Of a stretch of 64,000 bases of DNA, positions 1 to 8,208 are shown piece after piece. Under the pieces are notes generated by a model. That model was not told the DNA's origin, ran no database searches, and worked only from the letters and a program-made list of their open reading frames with translations. Position 1 is the first letter of the stretch, and each line of letters begins with the position of its first letter. This DNA is from Rhizobium sp. FKL33. GTDB lineage: Bacteria > Pseudomonadota > Alphaproteobacteria > Rhizobiales > Rhizobiaceae. The translations under genes were made by a program, and so were the position numbers. The stretch is taken from contig NZ_STFX01000004.1 of NCBI RefSeq assembly GCF_005222915.1, positions 1 through 64,000 on the forward strand, written 5' to 3'.

Positions 1-127
1 CAGAACGCCGCGAAACGTCTGAAACCGAGTAGAATCAATGTCATGCGCCTTGTCCAGAAATTTAAACCGGACAGCAGTGGGCCTGTCCCGAGCATCTGCA
101 ACGCTTTGATTTTACTCGCTGGCTCAG

Positions 128-150
128 ATCCTCGGCACAAGGCCGAGGAT
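128..150. repeat. short palindromic hairpin repeat
   Basis: The arms ATCCTCGGC (128-136) and GCCGAGGAT (142-150) are perfect inverted copies around a 5-base loop. Units of this kind (a CTCGG hairpin followed by GATGACGA) are commonly scattered between genes in Hyphomicrobiales. The copy number in this genome cannot be judged from the window. Confidence 0.6.
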
Positions 151-166
151 GACGACGTAGCGGGGG

Positions 167-323
167 AAAACCCCTCCCCAACCCCTCCCCACAAGGGGGA
201 GGGGCTTATGCTGCCTCGCCCTCCGACCCCAATCGACCTTTCCTCCGCTAGACCGAGTTGTGGGACGCCACCATCTCCCCGGGTTAAGCCCCTCCCCTTG
301 TGGGAGGGGTGGGGGAGGGCCTT
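167..323. repeat. inverted pair of C-rich palindromic units
   Basis: The first unit, about 167-209, contains CCCCTCCCC (182-190) facing GGGGGAGGGG (195-204). The second unit, about 283-323, is nearly the reverse complement of the first. Each unit can fold alone and the two can pair with each other over about 40 bp. This looks like a pair of dispersed intergenic palindromic elements. No transposase is nearby. Confidence 0.65.
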
Positions 324-795
324 CTCCAAAAAAAATCACCCTCTCGAAATTTTTTCATCCCCCACCATCCCACGCCCCTTATCCTGTCTCTCGTTCCATC
401 ATCGGCTACACCGCGAGGCGTCGCGGCGAGATGGGGCCGGCGCTGGGGGAAGGGGGACGACGTGAACCCTCTTTCTCCGGGGCTTCGAGAAACGACGACC
501 CCCGAACACTGGGGACCTGGGCGTGAAAGCGTCCCCCAGAGTGGCGTCTCGCAAGGGACGTCATAGTAAGGCCCGCTTTAGAGGCGGATTACCCGCAGGC
601 TCGACCTGCGGCGACGAGCGTCAAGTTCGAGGCACAAACCGCCGAATGCGGGGCGCGATGAGCGTCATACTAAAACTAAACAAACGAGGCGTTCTTCGCG
701 CCCCGGCCGAGCCCGTATGGGCGAAGCGAAAGGATGAGGCAAAACTCCGGGCGGGAGCACGCGGCGGAGCGATTTGGCGCGTCCGCCGCTCTGCC

Positions 796-3510
796 TCACC
801 CCAATTGCTTCTTCAGCGCATAGAGAGCCTCCAGCGCCTCGCGCGGGGTCATGTCGTCGGGATTGATCGCCTTCAGCGCCGCCTCGACTTCGGAGGCTTT
901 CTGGGCCTTGGGCTCGTCGCGGCGGACCGCCGCCTGGAAGAGCGGCAGGTCGTCGATCAGCGTGGTCGCCGGGTTCTTGCGGTCGGCGTCTTCGAGCAGC
1001 GTCAGCACTTCACGGGCGCGGGCCACGACCGAATCGGGCAGGCCCGCGAGACGCGCCACCTGGATGCCGTAGGAGCGATCGGCTGCGCCGGGGCCGACTT
1101 CGTGCAGGAAGACCACGTCGCCATGCCATTCCTTGACGCGCATGGTGACATTGGCGAGCCGGGCGAGCTTTTCCGACAGCACGGTCATTTCGTGGAAATG
1201 CGTGGCGAACAGCGAGCGGCAGCGATTGACCTCATGCAGATGCTCGACCGCCGCCCAGGCGATCGACAAGCCGTCGAAGGTCGAGGTGCCCCGGCCGATT
1301 TCATCGAGGATCACCAGCGAGCGCGGCGTCGCCTGGTTGAGGATCGCCGCCGTCTCGACCATCTCCACCATGAAGGTGGAGCGGCCGCGGGCGAGATCGT
1401 CGGACGCCCCGACGCGGGAGAACAGCCGGTCGACCACGCCGATGCGCGCCTCCTCGGCCGGCACATAGGAGCCCATCTGGGCGAGAATGGCGATCAGCGC
1501 ATTCTGGCGCAGGAAAGTCGATTTACCGCCCATATTCGGGCCGGTCAGCAGCCAGACGCCGCCATTTTTCTGGCCTGCCAGCGGCGAGAGATCGCAGTGA
1601 TTGGCGACGAAGGGCGCGCCTTGCGCCTTTTTCAGCGCCTGCTCGACCACCGGATGGCGGCCGCCGCGAATGCAGAAATCGAGCGTGTCGTCGACATGAG
1701 GCCGGCAATAGGCCTGCTCGTCGGCCAGGGCTGCGAGGCTCGCCGAGACGTCGAGCACGGAAAGCGCATTGGCCGCCGCCTTGATCTCTTCTGCGGCGTC
1801 CACCACCGCTCTCACCATGCGATCATAGGCGGCAAGTTCGATCGCGAGCGCCTTCTCCGCCGCGTTGGCGATGCGGCTTTCGAGATCGGACAGCTCCACC
1901 GTGGTGAAGCGCATGGCGTTGGCGGTGGTCTGGCGATGGATGAAGCGGGCGCGGCGTTCGGGCGTTTCGGTCAGCGCGCCCGATGTGCCCGTAGTCATTT
2001 CGATGAAATAGCCGAGGACATTGTTGTGCTTGATCTTGAGCGATTTGACGCCGGTTTCCTCGGAATAGGAGGCCTGCAATCCTGCGATCACCCGGCGCGA
2101 CTGGTCGCGCAGTTCGCGCAGTTCGTCGAGTTCGGGGATCGCGCCGTCGCGCACGAAGCCGCCGTCGCGTTTCAGGAGCGGCAGATCCTCCGCCAGCAGG
2201 CCGGCGAGAAGATCCTCGAGCGCGAAGGGCACGCCGCCGAGCGCCGACACAGCCTCACCGAGCTCCTCTGGCAGCGCGCGTCCGGCGAGGATGCCCGCGG
2301 CGCCACGGGCGGCGGCAAGACCGGAAAGAATGGCTGCGAGATCGCGCGGGCCGCCGCGATCGAGCGCCAGCCGCGACAACGCGCGCGGCATATCGGGCGC
2401 GCGCCGCAACTCGCTGCGGATCTCGTCGCGCAATCTCGCCTCGTCGAGGAAGAAGCCGACCGCGTCGAGCCGCGCGTTGATGATATCGGGCTTGGTCAAA
2501 GGCGACATCAGCCGCTCGGTCAGAAGCCGGGTCCCGCCGCCGGTCACCGTCCGGTCGATGGCTTTCACCAGCGATCCCTCGCGCGAACCGGACAGGGTGC
2601 GGGCGAGTTCGAGATTGGCGCGGGTGGCGGGATCGATGAACAGGGTGGAGGCGGTGCTTTCGCGCTCGGGCCGGCCGAGCGGCGGCCGTTCGGCGATCTG
2701 GGTCTTTTCGACATAGGCGATGGCCGCGGCGCCGGCGGCGAGTTCGGCGCGGGTGAAGCCGCCAAAGCCGTCCAGCGTGCCGACATTGAAATAGCGGGCG
2801 ATGCGACCCTCCGCCGTGGCGCTGTCGAACAGAACGGACGGTTGCGGGCTGACCACCCGTCCCAGCACGTCGAACACGCCGCGCAGGTCGACATCGTGGA
2901 ACAACTGGTCGGAGACGATCAGCTCCTTGGGGTCGATGCGCAGGATATCGGCGAGCAGTCGCTGCAATTCGCTTTCGGCAACGCGGAAGACGCCGGTGGA
3001 AATGTCGATCCAGGCCAGCGCATAGACGGGCTTGTCGCCGCCCTTGATGCGGGCGAGCGCCATCAGATAATTGCTGTCGCCGGGATTGAGGAGCTTCTCC
3101 TCGGTGATGGTGCCGGGCGTCACCAGCCGGATCACGTCGCGGCGCACCACGGATTTCGCCCCGCGCTTCTTGGCTTCGGCGGGGTCTTCGATCTGCTCGC
3201 AGACGGCGACGCGATAGCCGAAGCCGATCAGTTTCTGCAGATAATCGTCGGCGGCGTGCACGGGGACGCCGCACATCGGAATGTCCTGGCCGAGATGCTG
3301 GCCGCGCCGCGTCAGCGTGATGCCGAGCGCGCGGGAGGCTTCGAGCGCGTCTTCGAAGAACAGTTCGTAGAAATCGCCCATGCGGTAGAACAGCAGGCTG
3401 TCGGGATTGGCGGCCTTGATCTCGATGAACTGCTCCATCATCGGCGTGGCGGAAAGGCGGCTTTCCTCCGAGGCGAGCTGGGCGACCGTGAGCGCGTCGG
3501 TAATCGTCAT
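796..3510 (-). CDS. mutS: DNA mismatch repair protein MutS
   Basis: MutS recognises base mismatches and small loops in newly replicated DNA and recruits MutL. The 904-residue product has the full-length layout: an N-terminal mismatch-binding domain with [15 protein letters not shown] and DIPMCGVP, connector and lever regions, and a C-terminal ABC-type ATPase. The Walker A segment [14 protein letters not shown] lies near residue 655, followed by [14 protein letters not shown] and the FATHFHEM switch region. The start gives the expected N-terminus, although its ribosome binding site is weak. The gene is divergent from maeB. Family assignment is certain. Confidence 0.98.
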   Translation of the reverse strand: MTITDALTVAQLASEESRLSATPMMEQFIEIKAANPDSLLFYRMGDFYELFFEDALEASRALGITLTRRGQHLGQDIPMCGVPVHAADDYLQKLIGFGYRVAVCEQIEDPAEAKKRGAKSVVRRDVIRLVTPGTITEEKLLNPGDSNYLMALARIKGGDKPVYALAWIDISTGVFRVAESELQRLLADILRIDPKELIVSDQLFHDVDLRGVFDVLGRVVSPQPSVLFDSATAEGRIARYFNVGTLDGFGGFTRAELAAGAAAIAYVEKTQIAERPPLGRPERESTASTLFIDPATRANLELARTLSGSREGSLVKAIDRTVTGGGTRLLTERLMSPLTKPDIINARLDAVGFFLDEARLRDEIRSELRRAPDMPRALSRLALDRGGPRDLAAILSGLAAARGAAGILAGRALPEELGEAVSALGGVPFALEDLLAGLLAEDLPLLKRDGGFVRDGAIPELDELRELRDQSRRVIAGLQASYSEETGVKSLKIKHNNVLGYFIEMTTGTSGALTETPERRARFIHRQTTANAMRFTTVELSDLESRIANAAEKALAIELAAYDRMVRAVVDAAEEIKAAANALSVLDVSASLAALADEQAYCRPHVDDTLDFCIRGGRHPVVEQALKKAQGAPFVANHCDLSPLAGQKNGGVWLLTGPNMGGKSTFLRQNALIAILAQMGSYVPAEEARIGVVDRLFSRVGASDDLARGRSTFMVEMVETAAILNQATPRSLVILDEIGRGTSTFDGLSIAWAAVEHLHEVNRCRSLFATHFHEMTVLSEKLARLANVTMRVKEWHGDVVFLHEVGPGAADRSYGIQVARLAGLPDSVVARAREVLTLLEDADRKNPATTLIDDLPLFQAAVRRDEPKAQKASEVEAALKAINPDDMTPREALEALYALKKQLG

Positions 3511-3638
3511 GCTGTTCTTTTTGACAAAGGAGAAGTGGTGGCTGATAAAGCCAAGACACTAGACGGATTGCGTCCAAACACAATAAGGGCCGCGCCCGAA
3601 ACGGGACGCGCCCACAGAAGCCTTGAGGGAGGAATTTT

Positions 3639-5924
3639 ATGCCGAAAGAGACCAAGCGCGACCGCACCCTGCCCACCGTGACGCGGCAGGAAGCGCTGGA
3701 TTTCCATTCGCAGGGACGGCCAGGCAAGCTGGAGGTGACGCCGACCAAGCCGATGGCGACGCAGCGCGATCTGTCGCTCGCCTACTCTCCCGGGGTCGCC
3801 GAGCCGGTCAAGGCCATAGCCGAAGATCCGGCGACCGCCTATGATTACACCTCGCGCGGCAATATGGTGGCGGTCATTTCCAACGGCACGGCGATCCTCG
3901 GCCTCGGCAATCTCGGCGCGCTGGCCTCGAAGCCGGTCATGGAAGGCAAGGCGGTGCTGTTCAAGCGCTTCGCCGACGTCGATTCCATCGATCTCGAGAT
4001 CGACACCGAGAATGTCGACGAATTCATCAATTGCGTGCGTTTCCTCGGCCCCTCCTTCGGCGGCATCAATCTCGAGGACATCAAGGCGCCGGACTGTTTC
4101 GTCATCGAAAGCCGGCTGCGCGAACTCATGGACATTCCGGTCTTTCATGACGACCAGCATGGCACCGCGATTATTGCCGCCGCAGGCCTCATCAATGCGC
4201 TGGATCTCACCGGTCGCGACCTCAAGACCACCAAACTCGTCTGCAATGGCGCGGGCGCAGCCGCCATCGCCTGCATCGAGCTGATCAAGGCCATCGGCTT
4301 CAATCCCGCCAACATCATCCTCTGCGACACCAAGGGGGTGGTCTATCAGGGTCGCACCGAGGGCATGAACCAGTGGAAGTCGGCGCATGCGGTGAAAACC
4401 GACCGGCGCACGCTGGTCGAGGCGATGGATGGCGCCGATGTCGTGCTCGGCCTGTCGGCCAAGGGCGCCTTTTCGGCCGAGATGATCCGCTCGATGGCGG
4501 ACAATCCGATCATCTTCGCCATGGCCAATCCCGATCCGGAAATCACCCCGGAAGAGGTCGCCCGCATCCGCGACGACGCCATCATGGCCACGGGCCGGTC
4601 GGATTATCCGAACCAAGTCAACAATGTGCTGGGCTTTCCCTATATCTTCCGCGGCGCGCTGGATGTGCGCGCCTCCACCATCAACGACGCGATGAAGATT
4701 GCCGCCGTGCGCGCGCTCGCCAATCTCGCCAAGGAAGACGTGCCGGACGACGTGGCCGCCGCCTATCAGGGCAACCGGCCGCGCTTCGGCGCCAATTACA
4801 TCATCCCCGTGCCGTTCGATCCCCGGCTGATCTCGTCGATCCCGGTGGCGGTCGCTCAGGCGGCGATGGACACCGGCGTGGCGCGCAAGCCGATCACCGA
4901 TCTCGACGCCTATGGGCGGTCGCTCAACAGCCGGCGCGACCCGATCGCCTCGACGCTGCAGCAGATCTATGAGCGCGTGCGCCGCCATCCCAAGCGGGTG
5001 GTGTTCGCCGAGGCCGAGGAAGAGCAGGTGATGCGGGCGGCCATCGCCTATGTCAACCAGCGTCTCGGCACCGCCATCCTGCTCGGCCGCGACGATGTGA
5101 TCCTGGCCAATGCCGAACGCGCCGGCATCGATCTCAACCGTCCGGGCATCGAACTCATCAACGCCCGCACCTCGACACGCCGCGAGGCCTATATCGACTA
5201 TCTCTATGCGCGGCTGCAGCGGAAGGGCTACCTGCATCGCGACGCCCAGCGGCTGATCAACACCGACCGCAACCATTTCGCCGCCTGCATGGTGGCGCTC
5301 GGCGACGCCGACGCCATGGTCACCGGCATGACCCGCAACTATTCGACCGCGCTGGAAGATGTGCGCCGCTGCATCGACGCCAAGCCCGGACATCGCGTCA
5401 TCGGCGCGTCGCTCGCGCTCTGCAAGGGCCGCAACGTGCTGGTGGCCGACACCGCCGTGCACGACATGCCGTCGTCCGAGGAACTGGCCGACATCGCCGA
5501 GGAAGCCGCAGGCCTCGCACGCCGGCTGGGTTACGAGCCGCGCGTCGCCATGCTCGCTTATTCCACCTTCGGCCACCCCGAGGGCGAACGCTCCGAGCGG
5601 CTGCGCGAGGCGGTCAAGATTCTCGAAAAGCGCCGCGTGGATTTCGAATTCGACGGCGAAATGGCCGCCGATGTCGCACTCAATCCGAAGCTGATGGAGC
5701 AGTATCCGTTCTGCCGTCTCTCGGGCCCGGCAAACGTGCTCGTTATGCCGGCGTTCCATTCGGCCTCGATCGCCACCAAGATGCTGCAGGAACTCGGCGG
5801 CTCGACCGTGATCGGTCCGCTGCTGGTCGGCCTCGACAAGTCGGTGCAGATCGTCTCGATGGGCGCAAAGGACACCGACATCGTCAATATGGCGGCGATC
5901 GCCGCCTATAACGCCGGGACCTGA
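3639..5924 (+). CDS. maeB: NADP-dependent malic enzyme, phosphotransacetylase-like fusion (MaeB type)
   Basis: Malic enzyme converts malate to pyruvate and CO2 with NADP reduction, linking the TCA cycle to pyruvate. The 761-residue protein has an N-terminal malic domain (about 1-430, with YSPGVAEP, VFHDDQHGTAI and the nucleotide-binding CNGAGAAAIAC). A C-terminal phosphate acetyltransferase-like domain follows (about 440-760). In characterised MaeB proteins this second domain is regulatory and not a working transacetylase; that is family knowledge and was not tested here. A strong GGGAGGA precedes the ATG. The 3' end overlaps the convergent LysR gene by 19 bp. Confidence 0.96.
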   Translation: MPKETKRDRTLPTVTRQEALDFHSQGRPGKLEVTPTKPMATQRDLSLAYSPGVAEPVKAIAEDPATAYDYTSRGNMVAVISNGTAILGLGNLGALASKPVMEGKAVLFKRFADVDSIDLEIDTENVDEFINCVRFLGPSFGGINLEDIKAPDCFVIESRLRELMDIPVFHDDQHGTAIIAAAGLINALDLTGRDLKTTKLVCNGAGAAAIACIELIKAIGFNPANIILCDTKGVVYQGRTEGMNQWKSAHAVKTDRRTLVEAMDGADVVLGLSAKGAFSAEMIRSMADNPIIFAMANPDPEITPEEVARIRDDAIMATGRSDYPNQVNNVLGFPYIFRGALDVRASTINDAMKIAAVRALANLAKEDVPDDVAAAYQGNRPRFGANYIIPVPFDPRLISSIPVAVAQAAMDTGVARKPITDLDAYGRSLNSRRDPIASTLQQIYERVRRHPKRVVFAEAEEEQVMRAAIAYVNQRLGTAILLGRDDVILANAERAGIDLNRPGIELINARTSTRREAYIDYLYARLQRKGYLHRDAQRLINTDRNHFAACMVALGDADAMVTGMTRNYSTALEDVRRCIDAKPGHRVIGASLALCKGRNVLVADTAVHDMPSSEELADIAEEAAGLARRLGYEPRVAMLAYSTFGHPEGERSERLREAVKILEKRRVDFEFDGEMAADVALNPKLMEQYPFCRLSGPANVLVMPAFHSASIATKMLQELGGSTVIGPLLVGLDKSVQIVSMGAKDTDIVNMAAIAAYNAGT

Positions 5925-6832
5925 GATCCGATGGCGGCGTCCAGCGCCGCCATGCTCTCGCCGAGCTCCGCCTTCAGCCAGGCCCTGAAGGCTTTCGCCT
6001 TGGCCGTTTCGCGCCCGCCTTTCGCCGTCACGATATAATGGGCGAAACCGGTGCGGGCGCGGACGGGAAAGGGAACGGAGAGGCAACCGCCGAGAATCGC
6101 GTCGACGGTCAGCGTCTGCCAGCCCAGCATCACGCCCTGGCCCGAGATGACGGCGTCAAGACAGAGCGAGGCTTCATTGAGCCGATGCTTGGGGGTGATC
6201 GCGGCGCCCTGCAGGCCGACGGCGTCGAGCCAGACATTCCAGCCGAACATGGCCTGGCTGTCGATCACGGTGGGCACGGCAAGGAGATCGCGCGGCTCCT
6301 TGAGTTGGGTCGCCAGTGCAGGGGCGAGGACCGGGAAGATTTCCTGCTCCAGGAGCTGTTCCGCCTCGACGCCGGGCCAGTCGCCGCGGCCGACGCGGAT
6401 GGCGAGATCGACGTCGGAGACGGCGGGATCGACCAGTCGGGTGGTGGCGTCGATGCGAATATCGATCTCGGGATGCAGGCGGAAGAAGCCGTCGAGCCGG
6501 CGCACCAGCCAGCGGGCGGCGAAAACGGGAGCGACGGAAATCGTCAGCGTCCGGTCATCGCCGCTGCGGGCCGACGCGACCGCGCTCGACAGCAGGCCGA
6601 AACCTTCCGTCAGCTTCGGCAAGGCGGCGCGGCCGGCTTCGGTGAGCGCAAGGCCCTTTGGACGGCGCTCGAAGATCTGTCTGCCGAGCTGCGCCTCGGC
6701 CTTGGCGATCTGCTGGCTGATCGCGCCCGGCGTGACCCCGAGTTCTTCCGCCGCGGCGAGAAGCGAGCCTGTGCGGCCGACGGCTTCGAGAGCCCTCAGG
6801 CCGTTCAGATGAACGAGGTTGAGATTGCGCAT
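5906..6832 (-). CDS. LysR-family regulator, GcvA-like
   Basis: This 308-residue transcription regulator has an N-terminal winged helix (about 5-65; LNGLRALEAVGRTGSLLAAA, TPGAISQQIAKAE) and a C-terminal effector-binding domain. The first helix and the GAISQQIAKAEAQLG pattern are typical of the GcvA subgroup, but no gcv operon is nearby, so the target is unknown. It is divergent from a small gene at 6933. A short inverted repeat covers its start codon and is a candidate autoregulatory site. It ends inside the 3' end of maeB. Confidence 0.9.
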   Translation of the reverse strand: MRNLNLVHLNGLRALEAVGRTGSLLAAAEELGVTPGAISQQIAKAEAQLGRQIFERRPKGLALTEAGRAALPKLTEGFGLLSSAVASARSGDDRTLTISVAPVFAARWLVRRLDGFFRLHPEIDIRIDATTRLVDPAVSDVDLAIRVGRGDWPGVEAEQLLEQEIFPVLAPALATQLKEPRDLLAVPTVIDSQAMFGWNVWLDAVGLQGAAITPKHRLNEASLCLDAVISGQGVMLGWQTLTVDAILGGCLSVPFPVRARTGFAHYIVTAKGGRETAKAKAFRAWLKAELGESMAALDAAIGSQVPAL

Positions 6833-6847
6833 TTAGAAAACCTAAAT
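6831..6847. promoter_or_regulatory. candidate LysR operator
   Basis: Perfect arms ATTTAG and CTAAAT flank five bases and overlap the start codon of the LysR gene. A further CTAAAT half-site lies at 6896-6901 and a second palindrome, CTGCAT-TGA-ATGCAG, at 6863-6877. LysR proteins usually bind such dyads in the divergent region and repress themselves. Binding here is inferred. Confidence 0.4.
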
Positions 6848-6932
6848 CGACGACGTGAAGAGCTGCATTGAATGCAGGACTGCGAAGGAGAATATCTAAA
6901 TCATCTCGTCAAAGCCAGATGGAGGCGACAAG

Positions 6933-7268
6933 ATGATGGAGACAAGACGAAACGGGTTGGCGACGATTGTCGAGGCCGCATGGGCGGCGCTGTCGCGCGG
7001 CGCGGCCTGGCTGATAGAGCGCGATGAGCAGGAGGCGGATCCGTTTCTCGATCCGGTCTTTCGCCAGATGAGCCCGCGCGAGCTCGCGGATCTGCCTGTC
7101 GCTCCTTGGCCGGCGGAAGCCACTCGGCCGGCAGAAAAAGAAACCTCCCCGGTGCGGATTCCGGAGAGGTTGAAGAAAATGCCGGAGCGAACGGCCAGTC
7201 CGGCCCCGGGCCTGCCGAAGGATGGGGTGGATGTTCAGCAGGCAAAACGCTGCGCGTCTGCGCCGTAG
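6933..7268 (+). CDS. small hypothetical protein, weakly DUF1127-like
   Basis: The 111-codon frame begins with ATGATG seven bases after a perfect GGAGG, which argues for translation. Residues 1-60 hold an alpha-helical stretch and the segment FRQMSPRELADLPV. This loosely recalls the LSDRELxDIG motif of YjiS/DUF1127 proteins, which are often encoded beside LysR genes. The remainder is proline- and charge-rich and runs through the terminator of the convergent acyltransferase gene, ending inside that gene's 3' end. The N-terminal part may be the only functional part. The family link is tentative. Confidence 0.5.
   Translation: MMETRRNGLATIVEAAWAALSRGAAWLIERDEQEADPFLDPVFRQMSPRELADLPVAPWPAEATRPAEKETSPVRIPERLKKMPERTASPAPGLPKDGVDVQQAKRCASAP
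7137..7172 (-). terminator. intrinsic terminator of the OlsB-like gene
   Basis: On the minus strand AACCTCTCCGG and CCGGGGAGGTT form an 11-bp stem with one imperfect pair around an 8-base loop. A TCTTTTT run follows. It lies about 65 bp beyond the stop of the acyltransferase gene. Confidence 0.85.
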
Positions 7269-8116
7269 TAATTGAGGTAGCGGGACGAGATCGCCTCGAC
7301 CGGCAGCACGATCAGCACATCGGTCGTGCCGAAGGCGTGATCGACCACGGCGCCGTCGCCGACCATGGCGCCGAGGCGCAGATAACCCTTGATGAGCGGC
7401 GGCATGGCCATCAGCGCCCGCTTGGCGTTGACGGCTTCCGGCGGCATCAGGTCCATATGGCGATGATGCTGCGGCAGGGCGCTGACCGCCCATTCATCCT
7501 TGGCGAGATTGTTGTGATGCAGGAAGGACAGAGCCAGTGCATGCAGTTCCGGATAGCGGCCCGGAAACGAGCCGCAACCGAACATGACTTCGAGACCATG
7601 CTTGAGCGCATAGGCCCAGTTGCCCTGCCAGAGCAACTCCACCGTGCGCTTGGTGCGGTAGGCCGGCAATACGCAGGAGCGCCCGAGCTCCATGAATTTC
7701 TTGCCGGGATGGCGGGCGAGGAAGGGCGCGATGTCGAATTCGGAGGCTGAGTAAAAACCGCCATTGGCGAAAGCGACGTCATGGCGGAGGATGCGATAGG
7801 TGGCGACGATCTGCTCGTGGCTTTCGCCTTCGATGCCGGTGTCGAGCACGATCAGGTGATCGCAGATCTCGTCGAACGCGTCGATGTCGCGGCCGAGGCG
7901 CATGGCCGACGCCGGCAGTTCGGCGCCCATTTCCTCGACGAAGATCTTGTAGCGGATGGTCTGGGCAGCCTCGATCTCGCGGCGGGACACGGCAAGACGG
8001 GTCTCCAAAGCGCCAATACGGCCGAGAACGGGCTCGCGGGCGTTGAACAGCGAAGAAGAGGAAGGGTCGAGCGGCGGCGCGATGTCCGAATTGATCTGTA
8101 AGAGCTCCGCGGTCAT
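7235..8116 (-). CDS. OlsB-type GNAT acyltransferase
   Basis: The product resembles the ornithine N-acyltransferase (OlsB) family, which moves a 3-hydroxyacyl chain from acyl carrier protein to ornithine in the first step of ornithine lipid synthesis at the inner membrane. Family features are AQTIRYKIFVEEMGA, the central ELGRSCVLPAYRTKRTVELL segment and LIKGYLRLGA near the C-terminus. I chose the ATG at 8116 because AAGGA precedes it by seven bases; an ATG 13 codons upstream (8155) lacks such a site. No olsA is adjacent, so the acceptor substrate is inferred. Strong terminator downstream. Confidence 0.8.
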   Translation of the reverse strand: MTAELLQINSDIAPPLDPSSSSLFNAREPVLGRIGALETRLAVSRREIEAAQTIRYKIFVEEMGAELPASAMRLGRDIDAFDEICDHLIVLDTGIEGESHEQIVATYRILRHDVAFANGGFYSASEFDIAPFLARHPGKKFMELGRSCVLPAYRTKRTVELLWQGNWAYALKHGLEVMFGCGSFPGRYPELHALALSFLHHNNLAKDEWAVSALPQHHRHMDLMPPEAVNAKRALMAMPPLIKGYLRLGAMVGDGAVVDHAFGTTDVLIVLPVEAISSRYLNYYGADAQRFAC

Positions 8117-8208
8117 GGCAGCATCCTTTGCGTCGAGATGCCGCTCTATAACCATATCTGTGAGACAATACGATGACGCAGACTGTCGACCGGCGGAGCC
8201 GCCGGTCT

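Larger units (their letters stand above)
1..795. other. gene-free stretch with palindromic repeats
   Basis: No convincing gene was found in these bases. The left part carries a small hairpin and two inverted copies of a C-rich palindromic unit, listed separately. The rest is GC-rich sequence with no open frame that has family character or a clear ribosome binding site. A hairpin with perfect 8-bp arms at 761-768 and 782-789 lies just downstream of the mutS stop. It has no following T run, so it is at most a weak end signal for mutS. Confidence 0.6.

Noticed and set aside
523-3681. Very long plus-strand open frame opposite mutS
   Set aside because: It is the mirror of the mutS gene in GC-rich codon bias; its translation is low-complexity Arg/Gly/Ala/His/Asp with no family motif.
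3507-6086. Long minus-strand open frame opposite maeB
   Set aside because: Same cause: an antisense shadow of a strongly biased gene, spanning beyond maeB at both ends without start signals or motifs.
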